DNA from: Alteromonadaceae bacterium XY-R5
GTDB taxonomy: Bacteria > Pseudomonadota > Gammaproteobacteria > Enterobacterales > Alteromonadaceae
Direction of reading: 5' to 3'
DNA length: 64,000 bases
Assembly (NCBI GenBank): GCA_001660395.1
Contig: LXWE01000002.1
Span: 434,001-498,000, forward strand
Shown: positions 17,818 through 26,214 of the stretch, piece after piece
How the letters are laid out: the number at the start of each line of letters is the position of its first letter
Numbering within the stretch: position 1 is the stretch's first letter
The notes under the pieces: generated by a model
Told to the model about the DNA's origin: nothing
Databases searched by the model: none
What the model saw: only the letters and a program-made list of their open reading frames with translations
Position numbers and translations under genes: made by a program

Positions 17818-19002
17818 CTAGGCCTGGGCAGGTGCAGTTTGAGTGCTGCGCCACAGCAGTGGAATGGCAATCACATATAACACAACCACAGACAGCCAAA
17901 TGGCACCTGGCCATTGATGTTGCACCGCGAAATACACGCCCGAAAACCCCAGTGGCGCAATCACAGATGCCAGGCTGACAGCTGAGGTTAAGATCCCCTG
18001 TAACTCTCCCTGACGAGTTTCATCTACCTGGCGGGTGGCGATTGCTTGTAAGGCAGGCGAGCCAATACTAGAAAGGGCGAAAATGGGCATAATGGCAAAG
18101 ACTATCCAGCCTTGTTGCGCAAACGCCATGACCGTTAACGCAATACAGGCGCAGCCAACCCCCATCAATACGGCGCCGCGTTCGCCCAGTTTGCGCGTGG
18201 CCGGGCTGGTACCAAAGGCCTGTACCAGTGTCTGACAAATGCCGAACGCACCCAATGACAGTCCTACCCAAAAGGCGTTCCAGCCAAAGGTATCCTGGCC
18301 CCATAACGCCCAGCAAATGCCATAAGCCTCACCTGTGGCACTTAACACAAAAAAGGTCAGTACCAGCGGTAACTGGTTTGCGTTTTTTAGCATGTTTGCA
18401 AAGGAAGCAAGCGGATTAAATTGCGCCAAGCGTAAGGGCGCTTTAGAAGGTTGTCGAGATTCCGGCAATGCTTTGAACGCCAATAGGAAGGTTGCCGCAT
18501 TCAGGCCTGCTGCGGCGATAAACGGCAGGCGTAAATCTACTTCACCCAGTAATCCGCCCACGACCGGCCCAAGAATAAAGCCGAGGCCAAACATGGCGTT
18601 CATTTTACCAAAACGCGCGGCGCGTTTATCTGCCGGGGTAATATCGGTTAAATAGGCACTGGCCACAGCCATATTGGCACTGGTGATGCCCGCCAGTAAG
18701 CGCCCAATTAAGAGCCAGGCAAAGCTATTGGCAAACGCCAGAATTAAATAGTTAATCACCATGCCAGCCAGCGAAACCAGCAGCACAGGTTTGCGCCCGA
18801 GGCGATCGCTTAATGCGCCCATCACGGGGGCGAATACCAGCTGCATTAGCGCATAGCAGGCTGTCAGCAGGCCCATGGCTAGCGCCGTGTCCTGATGCAG
18901 GTTCAGGCTGGCTAACAGGTTAGGTAAGATAGGAATGATCAGACTGATGCCAAGGGCATCCAGTGCGATCGTAGTAAAAATGATCAGTAATGGAATATTC
19001 AT
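17818..19002 (-). CDS. TetA-like MFS drug/H+ antiporter (12 TM)
   Basis: The 394-residue transporter resembles TetA-type tetracycline exporters: TM1 with IFTTIALDALGISLIIPILP (about 8-27), motif A as GALSDRLGRKPVLL (about 62-75), and motif C-like GFILGPVVGGLLGE (about 136-149). The arrangement is 6+6 helices. No tetR gene is adjacent, so a resistance phenotype should not be assumed; chromosomal members of this family often export other compounds. Confidence 0.85.
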   Translation of the reverse strand: MNIPLLIIFTTIALDALGISLIIPILPNLLASLNLHQDTALAMGLLTACYALMQLVFAPVMGALSDRLGRKPVLLVSLAGMVINYLILAFANSFAWLLIGRLLAGITSANMAVASAYLTDITPADKRAARFGKMNAMFGLGFILGPVVGGLLGEVDLRLPFIAAAGLNAATFLLAFKALPESRQPSKAPLRLAQFNPLASFANMLKNANQLPLVLTFFVLSATGEAYGICWALWGQDTFGWNAFWVGLSLGAFGICQTLVQAFGTSPATRKLGERGAVLMGVGCACIALTVMAFAQQGWIVFAIMPIFALSSIGSPALQAIATRQVDETRQGELQGILTSAVSLASVIAPLGFSGVYFAVQHQWPGAIWLSVVVLYVIAIPLLWRSTQTAPAQA

Positions 19003-19521
19003 TGCTGCGTTCCTTTAAAACGGCATTGCCCGAAAGTGGTTCGGGTAATGACAAGGTTTTCTGCCAGTGGCAAATCAAGGGTTAGAACGCTGGCCGGAGA
19101 GTGTGAGAGATCAATACGGCGTGTGTGTCGGCGTTGATTCAGTCAGTGCCGGGGAGCACGGAGTAAGGTATCGAGCACCGATTTTTCGCGAGGAGTGCTT
19201 TATATCAGATTCACTGGCTGGCGACAAATTAAACAACGCCCATCCCAGCTATCCTTTGCCCGTTATTTTTGGCCAAATGTGAAGCATTATCGGTGGAGAA
19301 CAAAGTGGTTAAATAAAAATAGTGATTAGGATAAGTTTCACTATTTGCATATGGGCGGGGAGGCTGAAAGTTGTATTTTTGAAGCTTTCTATTCGGCAGT
19401 TAGGATAGTTATTACGCCTGTCCCGGTTTAGGTGCAACGCCTGTCATTCTGCACCATGAGGTCATCTTGTTATCAATAAACTTTTCGCTATTATGCCCGC
19501 CTCAACAGCAGGGGGATAATA
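19003..19521. other. Intergenic region between the divergent tetA-like and yitT-like genes
   Basis: No supported gene. A possible 71-codon frame from a GTG at 19067 has no ribosome-binding site or recognisable product. Apart from the inverted repeat at 19024-19050, I see only presumptive promoters at the two ends. Confidence 0.4.
19024..19050. promoter_or_regulatory. Inverted repeat upstream of the tetA-like gene
   Basis: Eleven-base arms CATTGCCCGAA and TTCGGGTAATG pair at ten positions around AGTGG, 22-48 bp before the tetA-like start. There is no T tract, so a repressor operator is more likely than a terminator. No candidate regulator is adjacent. Confidence 0.4.
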
Positions 19522-20118
19522 ATGAAAAAAAGACACCCATTTTACGAAGATGTTATCTCAATATTTTGCGGCACCTTGTTTGTGGCACTAGGGATCATCC
19601 TGATTCACCATAATGCCTTGCTGCCTCCAGGTACGGTCGGATTAGCACTGGTACTGGAATCATTGCTGCATGTGAATTTTGGTCTGGTGTTCTTTTTGAT
19701 TAACCTGCCGTTTTATATCCTCAGTTATCAGCAACTGGGAAAAGAATTTACGATTAAAACTTTCATTGCTGTGACAGGGGTTTCTGCGCTGGTGCATTAC
19801 ATCCCTGACGCCATCACTATTACTCAGGTCTCTACCAGCTTTAGTGTGGTGGTCGGTGGGATTATGCTGGGTCTGGGCGTGCTGTTTATGTTTCGCCATG
19901 GTGGCAGCCTTGGCGGCATTGGTATTCTGGCGTTTTACGTACAAAAACGCTGGGGGATCCGCGCCGGCAAATTTCAGATGCCCATTGATGTGGCCATTGT
20001 CTGCAGCGCATACTTTTTGGCGGATCTGACTATCCTGCTGTACTCCATTGCTACCGCCATCGCCTTAAACCTGATCATCGCCCTGAATCACAAAGAAGGC
20101 CGTTACCAAATTACCTAG
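19522..20118 (+). CDS. YitT-family (DUF161) membrane protein
   Basis: A 198-residue membrane protein with about five transmembrane helices. It has the family's start FYEDVISIFCGTLFVALGIILIHH, the glycine-rich GVLFMFRHGGSLGGIGILAFY around residues 113-133, and an ending that lacks the DUF2179 domain of longer members. YitT proteins are of unknown transport role. GGGGGA lies before the ATG. It appears to be a single-gene unit. Confidence 0.82.
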   Translation: MKKRHPFYEDVISIFCGTLFVALGIILIHHNALLPPGTVGLALVLESLLHVNFGLVFFLINLPFYILSYQQLGKEFTIKTFIAVTGVSALVHYIPDAITITQVSTSFSVVVGGIMLGLGVLFMFRHGGSLGGIGILAFYVQKRWGIRAGKFQMPIDVAIVCSAYFLADLTILLYSIATAIALNLIIALNHKEGRYQIT

Positions 20119-20254
20119 TGTTCAGTGTGACAGGCAACTGATTGAAAGTTAAACGCCCAAACATTCGGGCGTTTCATCAAGCAGACTGCGTTACTTTTGC
20201 CAGGAAGTTTGTATTAAACAGATAACCCTGGTGGCCATCGCATCTGGCTTGTGG

Positions 20255-21277
20255 TTACAATTCGCCGCGCACGATTGCCGCACCCGCGCTTAACGCCTGC
20301 AACTTACCTCGGGCAACATGGCGGGGTAACGGCGCCATACCGCAGTTGGTGCAGGGGTAAAGCTTATCGGCATCGACAAACTGCAAGGCTTTGCGCAGTG
20401 TTGCCGCCACTTCCTCAGGTGTTTCGATGCTGTGATTCGCCACATCGATGGCGCCTACCATGACTTTTTTACCCCGGATCAGCTCAATTAAATCCATGGG
20501 TACATGGGAGTTGTGGCATTCCAGTGAGACGATATCGATATTGGATTTCTGCAGTTTAGGAAACGCTTGCTCGTATTGTCGCCATTCATTGCCTAAAGTT
20601 TTTTTCCAGTCTGTATTGGCTTTAATGCCGTAGCCGTAGCAAATGTGTACCGCGGTTTCGCATTGCAGACCTTCAATGGCTCTTTCCAGCGCGGCGACAC
20701 CCCAGTCGTTGACTTCATCGAAGAACACATTAAATGCAGGCTCATCAAACTGAATGATATCGACACCGGCCGCTTCCAGTTCTTTGGCTTCCTGATTCAG
20801 GATTTTGGCAAATTCCCAGGCCAGCTTTTCACGGCTTTTGTAATGGCCATCATAGAGGGTATCGATCATGGTCATCGGCCCCGGCAAGGCCCATTTTATT
20901 GGTTGCCTGGTTTGCTGGCGCAAAAATTTAGCATCATCCACAAACACGGGTTTCTGGCGAGATACTTCACCGACAACCGAAGGCACGCTGGCATCGTAAC
21001 GATCGCGAATTCTGACTGTTTCGCGTTTCTCAAAGTCGACGCCATTAAGGTGTTCAATAAAGGTGGTAACAAAGTGCTGCCGGGTTTGCTCGCCATCGCT
21101 GACGATATCGATACCCGCCTGCAACTGTTCCTGTAGCGCTACCCGCAGCGCGTCGTGTTTACCATCAAGCAGTTCTTCGCCTTCGAGTTTCCAGGGTGAC
21201 CAAAGTTTTTCAGGTTCAGCAAGCCAGGTGGGTTTAGGCAGGCTACCTGCCGTGGATGTTGGTAATAATCTTTTCAT
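20255..21277 (-). CDS. mesD: MesD: folate-independent core methionine synthase
   Basis: A 340-residue protein matching only the C-terminal catalytic half of MetE: STAGSLPKP at the start, IVSDGEQTR (about 60), IIQFDEPAF (about 175-183), the zinc ligands in VHICYGYG, VSLECHNS and YPCTNCGMAPLP near the end. Core-MetE proteins lack the folate-binding half and take the methyl group from another donor. MesD is the subgroup encoded beside DUF1852 (MesX) and reported to need that partner and oxygen. Here mesX lies 31 bp upstream on the same strand, which is why this name is chosen. The methyl donor is unknown. I prefer the ATG at 21277 to a TTG two codons earlier. Confidence 0.85.
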   Translation of the reverse strand: MKRLLPTSTAGSLPKPTWLAEPEKLWSPWKLEGEELLDGKHDALRVALQEQLQAGIDIVSDGEQTRQHFVTTFIEHLNGVDFEKRETVRIRDRYDASVPSVVGEVSRQKPVFVDDAKFLRQQTRQPIKWALPGPMTMIDTLYDGHYKSREKLAWEFAKILNQEAKELEAAGVDIIQFDEPAFNVFFDEVNDWGVAALERAIEGLQCETAVHICYGYGIKANTDWKKTLGNEWRQYEQAFPKLQKSNIDIVSLECHNSHVPMDLIELIRGKKVMVGAIDVANHSIETPEEVAATLRKALQFVDADKLYPCTNCGMAPLPRHVARGKLQALSAGAAIVRGEL

Positions 21278-21308
21278 AATCAATGTCGCTGTAACTTCTG
21301 GTTAATCT

Positions 21309-22283
21309 TTAGGCGTAATTCGCTGACCATTGCTCAAGCAAGGCCCGATGCGGTTTGATGAACTGTTCCTGGGTAAATTTGCCCTGTTCTATGGCCAGTC
21401 GGCTGCGCTCCTGACGGTCGTAAACAATCTGGGTAATCGAATGATCCTGATGTTTCAGGCTGGGCTTATAACTCTGCCCGGCCACCGCATTGGCGTTGTA
21501 AATTTCAGGGCGATAAATTTTCTGGAAGGTTTCCATGGTGCTGATAGTGCTGATCAGCTCAAGGTTGGTGTAGTCATTAAGCAAATCACCAACAAAATAG
21601 AAGGCCAGCGGTGCCACCGTGTTGGGCGGCATAAAATAGCGTACCTGCAGGCCCATTTTGGTGAAATACAGCTCCGTCAGGGAGGATTCATTCGGGATAT
21701 ATTCCACCCCTAGTACCGGATGCTGATTCTCGGTGCGGTGGTAGGTTTTATTATCCGACACACTCAGGCAAATCACCGGCGGTTTACGAAAACAGGCTTT
21801 GTAAGTCTCTGAATTAATGAAACACTTAAACAACTTGCCATGCAGCTCACCGAAGTTATCCGGGATACTGAATTGGGCTTGATCCTTGTTGTGCTCAAGC
21901 AGCAGCACGCTGAAATCATAATCGCGCACATAGGAAGAAAAGTTGTTGCCGACTATGCCTTCGATGCGTTCATTGGTGTGGTGATCCACAATATTGGTTT
22001 TCAGCACTTCGATGGATGGGAAGGTTTGTCCACTGGCGTTGATATCAATCTCCGCTGAAATGATCTCCAGTTCCACCGAGTAACGATCGCCATTTGGGTT
22101 ATCCCAGGTCGCCATAGCATTAAAGCGGTTATCAATCATGTTCAGCGCATTACGTAAGTTTTGCTGACGGCTCTCACCTCTGGCCAGATTGGCAAAGTTG
22201 GTCGTCAAGCGCGTGCCGTCTGCCGGACGGTAATTTTCGTCGAAGCGGATGCTGTTAATGGTAAATGTGAATTCGTTATTCAT
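21309..22283 (-). CDS. mesX: MesX (DUF1852), partner of MesD
   Basis: The 324-residue cytoplasmic protein is of the DUF1852 family: FTINSIRFDENYRPADGTRLTTNFANLARG at the N-terminus, DHHTNERIEGIVGNNFSSYVRDYDFSVLLLEHN mid-protein, and KHQDHSITQIVYDRQERSRLA near the end. DUF1852 genes accompany core-MetE genes and were shown to be required for MesD-type methionine synthesis; the biochemical step is not settled, possibly methyl-donor generation. It is first in the mesX-mesD operon, with a MetR-type site about 210 bp upstream. Confidence 0.85.
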   Translation of the reverse strand: MNNEFTFTINSIRFDENYRPADGTRLTTNFANLARGESRQQNLRNALNMIDNRFNAMATWDNPNGDRYSVELEIISAEIDINASGQTFPSIEVLKTNIVDHHTNERIEGIVGNNFSSYVRDYDFSVLLLEHNKDQAQFSIPDNFGELHGKLFKCFINSETYKACFRKPPVICLSVSDNKTYHRTENQHPVLGVEYIPNESSLTELYFTKMGLQVRYFMPPNTVAPLAFYFVGDLLNDYTNLELISTISTMETFQKIYRPEIYNANAVAGQSYKPSLKHQDHSITQIVYDRQERSRLAIEQGKFTQEQFIKPHRALLEQWSANYA

Positions 22284-22339
22284 GATGATTCGCCACGCTA
22301 ATGTCTGAGATAAATCGGGATGCGTTACTCGCTCTCACA

Positions 22340-22421
22340 GTGCATTTCCGGACCAGTGCCGACGCCTTCCGATTGCTCATGGTTAGCGTTTTATCTGACA
22401 ACTGAGGGTAGAAAAATGCAC
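22340..22421 (-). other. Possible structured leader of mesX-mesD
   Basis: Eight-base arms GTGCATTT (22340-22347) and AAATGCAC (22414-22421) enclose about 66 bases between the MetR-type site and the mesX start. An RNA with a closing stem is possible. It does not match the B12-box or SAM riboswitch cores I know, so I make no class assignment. Confidence 0.25.
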
Positions 22422-22493
22422 CTGTTGAAGCGCGATGAATACGTTATACGTGCTTCTTCATATGAAAAATAATGGTTTTATTTCATTAATTGA

Positions 22494-22506
22494 TGAAGGA
22501 TGTTCA
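22494..22506. promoter_or_regulatory. MetR-type operator upstream of mesX
   Basis: TGAAGGATGTTCA fits the MetR consensus TGAA-N5-TTCA exactly. It lies between metR and mesX, about 210 bp before mesX. A MetR-like protein is encoded next door, so activation of mesX-mesD by MetR with homocysteine is the likely meaning. Confidence 0.6.
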
Positions 22507-22656
22507 TGTATTGATGTAAGGCATGAGGTTGAGGTACACAAAATCAAAGGTGCTTGTGTGGCCTGAAGGCGAAAAGTGGGAGGCGGTTAATGTTGAAGAA
22601 AGTACGAATAGGCCGATTCACTTATTCGTACTTAAGCTAAGAGGAAGTTAAGGGGG

Positions 22657-23538
22657 TTATGTATTTTGGGCCTGGGCGATGAAATCGTTTAAGTAGTGGA
22701 TCTGTTCCTCATCTTTACGCACGCCCAAAAAGATTTGTTTGCCTATCCCTTGTTCTCCAAAGCGCAGACTTTTGATCGGCATTTTTTGTGCGAACTCGTC
22801 CACCAACCAGCCGGGTAGGGCACACACACCGCGCCCGGCCGCCACCATTTGCAACATAATTTCTGTGGTTTCGATGGTTTTATGTTTTTTCACTGTGCAC
22901 TTTGCCGGGTTGAGAAACTGGCTAAAGATATCCAGCCGTTCTGGCTCAACGGGATAACTGAATAACACCTCATCATTCAATTGTTGCGGCGTCACCGACT
23001 TTTGGCTGGCAAGAGGATGCGATGCGGAAACCACCAGTCGGTGCTCATAATCAAACACCGGAATAAAGGTCACTTTCGGCGTAAACAACGGATCAGGCGT
23101 GACCAGAATATCTATCTCATAGCTATGTAAGGCGCCTAGTCCACCGAATTGAAATTCCTGTTTTACATCAATATCGACGTTCGGCCATTTCTCCAGAAAA
23201 GGCTCAATCACCTTTAACAGCCACTGATAACAGGGATGGCATTCCATGCCAATGCGCAGAGAGCCCATCTCTCCTTTGGCGATCTGACTTAGCAGCAGTT
23301 CTGTGTGTTTAAACTGCGGCAGCACCCGATTGGCCAGGGTTAAAATACGTTCGCCAGCATTGGTCAGGCGCAGGTTTCGCCCTTCCTTTTGCCAGACAGG
23401 CGTATCCAACAGGCCTTCTAATTTCTTAATGCTGTGACTTAGCGCCGACTGGGATAAATTCAACGAATCTGCCGCCTGCGTTAAGGTGCCTTGCTCATTT
23501 ATCGCCGCCAGTATTTCCAGATGAATGCGTTCTAACAT
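22657..23538 (-). CDS. metR: MetR-like LysR regulator
   Basis: A 293-residue LysR regulator aligning by eye along its length with E. coli MetR: HTH GTLTQAADSLNLSQSALSHSIKKLE, then MECHPCYQWLLKVIEPF where MetR has ECHSCIQWL, PVFDYEHRLVVSASHPLA, and VLFSYPVEPERLDIFSQFL. MetR activates methionine-synthesis genes with homocysteine as co-effector. The start at 23538 (MLERIHLEIL) matches MetR best. An in-frame ATG at 23586 lies inside a palindrome and would add 16 residues. It is upstream of mesX on the same strand. Confidence 0.82.
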   Translation of the reverse strand: MLERIHLEILAAINEQGTLTQAADSLNLSQSALSHSIKKLEGLLDTPVWQKEGRNLRLTNAGERILTLANRVLPQFKHTELLLSQIAKGEMGSLRIGMECHPCYQWLLKVIEPFLEKWPNVDIDVKQEFQFGGLGALHSYEIDILVTPDPLFTPKVTFIPVFDYEHRLVVSASHPLASQKSVTPQQLNDEVLFSYPVEPERLDIFSQFLNPAKCTVKKHKTIETTEIMLQMVAAGRGVCALPGWLVDEFAQKMPIKSLRFGEQGIGKQIFLGVRKDEEQIHYLNDFIAQAQNT

Positions 23539-23572
23539 GAGTAAACTCGAATTTTTCAGAGAGGAGATTCCA

Positions 23573-23585
23573 TGAATATAATTCA
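23573..23585. promoter_or_regulatory. MetR-type operator upstream of metR
   Basis: TGAATATAATTCA matches TGAA-N5-TTCA and is the core of a longer inverted repeat (about 23567-23594). It is 35 bp before the chosen metR start, as expected for autoregulation. Confidence 0.6.
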
Positions 23586-23753
23586 TGGAAATCTCAAAAT
23601 ATATGACAAATTCAAAGTTTTCGAGTCAGGTGTTCTGGTGACATATACGGTTTCTATTTTTACCTATTGTGTTGTTTTCAGTTTTGCTGGTGTTTAGCAA
23701 GTGAGTCCCTGTATGCTGATTTGGAGTGCTTTTGGCAAGTGGGAGATTCAGGG

Positions 23754-24551
23754 ATGGAACAGGCAAAGATATGGCGTAATCCGGCGATGCCGGGCATTGA
23801 GCTATTGTCGGCGACTTATACCCAGTTTTCCTTCGCTAAACATTGGCATGATGAACTTGCCATCGGCATCATTGAGCAGGGCGCAGAAGGCGTCTTTTAC
23901 CGTGGTCAGAATCTGCTGGTGCCGCAGCAGCAGATAATCGCGATTAATCCGGCGGAGGTGCATACAGGCTTTGCCGGTACCGAAAGTGGCTGGCGTTATC
24001 GGATGTTTTACTTTGATCTTACGCTGCTGGAGGAACTCTTTGCCGATGCCGGCGCAAGTAAGGTTAATCCCATCATTGAACGGCCATTAATTGACGATCC
24101 CCAGTTGTTTGCGTTGTTACTGCAGTTGCATGTGTCGCTTGAGCTCCCCAGTTTAGCCTTAACCAAATCTACCTTGCTGGCCCAGTGCATGGCGTTATTG
24201 TTTCGTCGATATGGCAGCAATCCTGAGTCAGATACGCAATGTATTACAGAGTCAGCTGCCCTGAATGCGCGGGATTATTTGCATGCTCATTGGGCAGACA
24301 ACCCGACGCTGGATGAGCTGGAAGCCCTCACGGATAGTTCTAAGTTTGCCTTAATCCGTAGCTTTAAAACGCTGTTTGGGGTGACGCCACATCAGTATCT
24401 GCTTCTGCTTAAAACTCAACAAGCCAAAGCGTTGCTACAAGGCGGAATGAGTTGTGTGGATACCGCCTTAAGCTGTGGCTTTTACGATCAAAGCCATTTT
24501 CAGCGTAACTTTAAGCGCGCCTATGGGGTCACGCCCCGAAGTTACCGTTAA
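23754..24551 (+). CDS. AraC-family regulator with cupin sensor
   Basis: The 265-residue regulator has an N-terminal AraC_binding cupin (HWHDELAIGIIEQGAEGVFYRGQ, NPAEVHTGFAG; about 26-75). The C-terminal double HTH has PTLDELEALTDSSKFALIRSFK and CVDTALSCGFYDQSHFQRNFK, then YGVTPRSYR. GGGAG precedes the ATG at 23754; the longer frame from 23667 is not supported. It precedes a LysE-type exporter on the same strand, an arrangement in which the regulator commonly activates the exporter. Confidence 0.87.
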   Translation: MEQAKIWRNPAMPGIELLSATYTQFSFAKHWHDELAIGIIEQGAEGVFYRGQNLLVPQQQIIAINPAEVHTGFAGTESGWRYRMFYFDLTLLEELFADAGASKVNPIIERPLIDDPQLFALLLQLHVSLELPSLALTKSTLLAQCMALLFRRYGSNPESDTQCITESAALNARDYLHAHWADNPTLDELEALTDSSKFALIRSFKTLFGVTPHQYLLLLKTQQAKALLQGGMSCVDTALSCGFYDQSHFQRNFKRAYGVTPRSYR

Positions 24552-24667
24552 TTTCTGCCAGCACTTTTATTTCTGCGCCAGAAAATCTGCCTCTGCAATT
24601 TCATACAAGATTTCGTACCTGATGCCTCGTTAGCATGTCCTTGCTGATAAATAACAAGGAGCAGGCA

Positions 24668-25282
24668 ATGAGTTTATTTGTGTTGTGGTTGGGCGTGATG
24701 TTTCCGCTGGTGTTTAGCCCCGGGCCTGCCAATGTAGTGTTTGCGGTATCGGGGGCGCAGGTGGGAGTGAAAAGGTCAGTGCCTTTGCTGGCTGGGGTTG
24801 ATTGCGTGTTTATTCTGAAGTCCCTGCTGGTGGGATATGGCTTGGCGGAGCTTTTTTTGCCTTACCCTAACATCATGAATGCTCTGCAATTATTGGGGGC
24901 TTTCTATTTGGTTTATCTGGGGATTAGCTTTTTACCCGCGGCTAAAAAGAGCGCTGGAAGGACATTTAAACCTATGGGCTTTGTCGATGGCCTGATTTTG
25001 CAAAGCCTCAACAGTAAAGGCTGGTTAATGGTGTTTTTGATGTTCAGTTTGTTTGCTGAACAGGCCCTGCAAAGCTTTGGTGAACAGGGCACGCTCATGC
25101 TGGTTATCTGGTTGGCAGTGTTGAATATTTCGATGCATTTTGTCTGGATTGTCGCAGGTGGATTGCTGGCAAGGGTTTCTGATCATCCGCGCTATCAAAC
25201 AGGCTTAAATGGCTTTTATGCATCTTGCCTATTTATGGTGGCAATCTGGATGCTGGTAGATAAGCCACTGTGGCTAACGTAA
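24668..25282 (+). CDS. LysE/RhtB-family amino-acid exporter
   Basis: A 204-residue inner-membrane exporter with about six hydrophobic segments. The family signature is VFSPGPANVVFAVSGAQVGVKRSVPLLAG near residues 16-44, and the later helix LNSKGWLMVFLMFSLFAEQ corresponds to the conserved second repeat. AAGGAG lies before the ATG at 24668. The substrate is not predictable. The AraC gene upstream is its probable regulator. Confidence 0.85.
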   Translation: MSLFVLWLGVMFPLVFSPGPANVVFAVSGAQVGVKRSVPLLAGVDCVFILKSLLVGYGLAELFLPYPNIMNALQLLGAFYLVYLGISFLPAAKKSAGRTFKPMGFVDGLILQSLNSKGWLMVFLMFSLFAEQALQSFGEQGTLMLVIWLAVLNISMHFVWIVAGGLLARVSDHPRYQTGLNGFYASCLFMVAIWMLVDKPLWLT

Positions 25283-25324
25283 AGACGCTGGAAAATATCC
25301 AAGATAAAGAGAGTGAATAGTGAA

Positions 25325-25352
25325 GTGCGCGAGTGAGGCTATGTTCGCGCAC
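25325..25352 (+). terminator. Terminator after the LysE gene
   Basis: An 8-bp stem GTGCGCGA/TCGCGCAC with a 12-base loop, followed by GATTTTATTT. Confidence 0.6.
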
Positions 25353-25405
25353 GATTTTATTTCAACATTTACTGCTTTCAGTATCGTATAGCTGTAATGG
25401 CGTTT

Positions 25406-25636
25406 TTACTTTTGATTATCCGGAGAAGCGTGCTCGTTTTGTTGAGCTGGACTTTTCTCGTTACCTGCGTTCTTTTTGTCTTCTTTAGATGAACCGATCA
25501 CCAGCAATGCGAACAGCACAAACATACCCAGCACTATGGTCAACACAAACACCATGCCAATGATGGTTGAATTCGACGCTTCTGCAAACGCAGGAGCTGC
25601 CAGGAAACTTAATGTCAGTACTGCTAAAAATCTCAT
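25406..25636 (-). CDS. Small membrane protein, paralogue A
   Basis: I do not recognise a named family. The 76-residue product has a signal peptide ending in AAPAFA (about residue 18), one transmembrane helix (IIGMVFVLTIVLGMFVLFALLVIG), and a hydrophilic tail (GSSKEDKKNAGNE...). It resembles the next small gene, suggesting a local duplication. The ATG follows GGAAGAAG. Confidence 0.6.
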   Translation of the reverse strand: MRFLAVLTLSFLAAPAFAEASNSTIIGMVFVLTIVLGMFVLFALLVIGSSKEDKKNAGNEKSPAQQNEHASPDNQK

Positions 25637-25834
25637 GATGCTTCTTCCGCATAGACTACAAATGAACAGGGTAAAGTGTATCACCTGACACTATTCGTAA
25701 GTAGGGGGATTCATTGAGCAAAGTCGCATTGCACTTGTGTCAGATCAAAACAATGAATGTAAATTACCTCGCTAATCTGTTTATCTTACCTGCGCTCGCT
25801 TTGGTTTCGTGCAAAACCCGAAAGGGAAGAAACA

Positions 25835-26020
25835 CTATTTATTTGGTTTGTGGCCTTGGTCCTGTTTGCTGGCTTTTGAAGAGCCAAGCACCAGTATCAC
25901 AAACAACACAAATAAAATGACAACAAAAGCGATCACGCCAATCATGCCCGCGATAGTGCCAATAGAGGCAAATGACGGCGCGGCGAAAAAAAGCAGAATC
26001 AGTACAGCGAAGCGGTTCAT
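25835..26020 (-). CDS. Small membrane protein, paralogue B
   Basis: A 61-residue product with the same plan as its neighbour: MNRFAVLILLFFAAPSFA signal peptide, a hydrophobic helix rich in V/I/F (about 23-46), then LGSSKASKQDQ. The shared pattern (RFAVL, AAPxFA, VLF, GSSK) supports common origin. The start at 26020 follows AGAGAGA; the longer frame from 26098 is not supported. Function is unknown. Confidence 0.6.
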   Translation of the reverse strand: MNRFAVLILLFFAAPSFASIGTIAGMIGVIAFVVILFVLFVILVLGSSKASKQDQGHKPNK

Positions 26021-26214
26021 GTGTCTAATCTCTCTATAAGGTGGTGTATATGCGGTGACTATGCACCTTGCCTGTAGAGCAGAGCTTAGTCCCATCACAA
26101 CATCAGCTTAAAATCTTAGCGGCACTGAAAACAGACACAGATACGGGCTGAAAATCTATAACAGATGGATTTATTAATTGTTATGATTTGTGCCGTTTTT
26201 AGGTGGGGTGCGTG

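Noticed and set aside
17818..19002. Acquired tetracycline-resistance gene
   Set aside because: The TetA-like fold is clear, but base composition matches neighbours and no tetR or mobile element is adjacent; it is more likely a chromosomal MFS exporter.
19067..19282. 71-codon frame in the spacer between the tetA-like and yitT-like genes
   Set aside because: It needs a GTG start with no ribosome-binding site, and the protein has no recognisable domain or composition.
22284..22493. Cobalamin or SAM riboswitch before mesX
   Set aside because: Methionine-synthase genes often have one, but I see no B12 box (GCCACTG with GGGAAGG in order) or SAM-I core; only a generic long-range stem.
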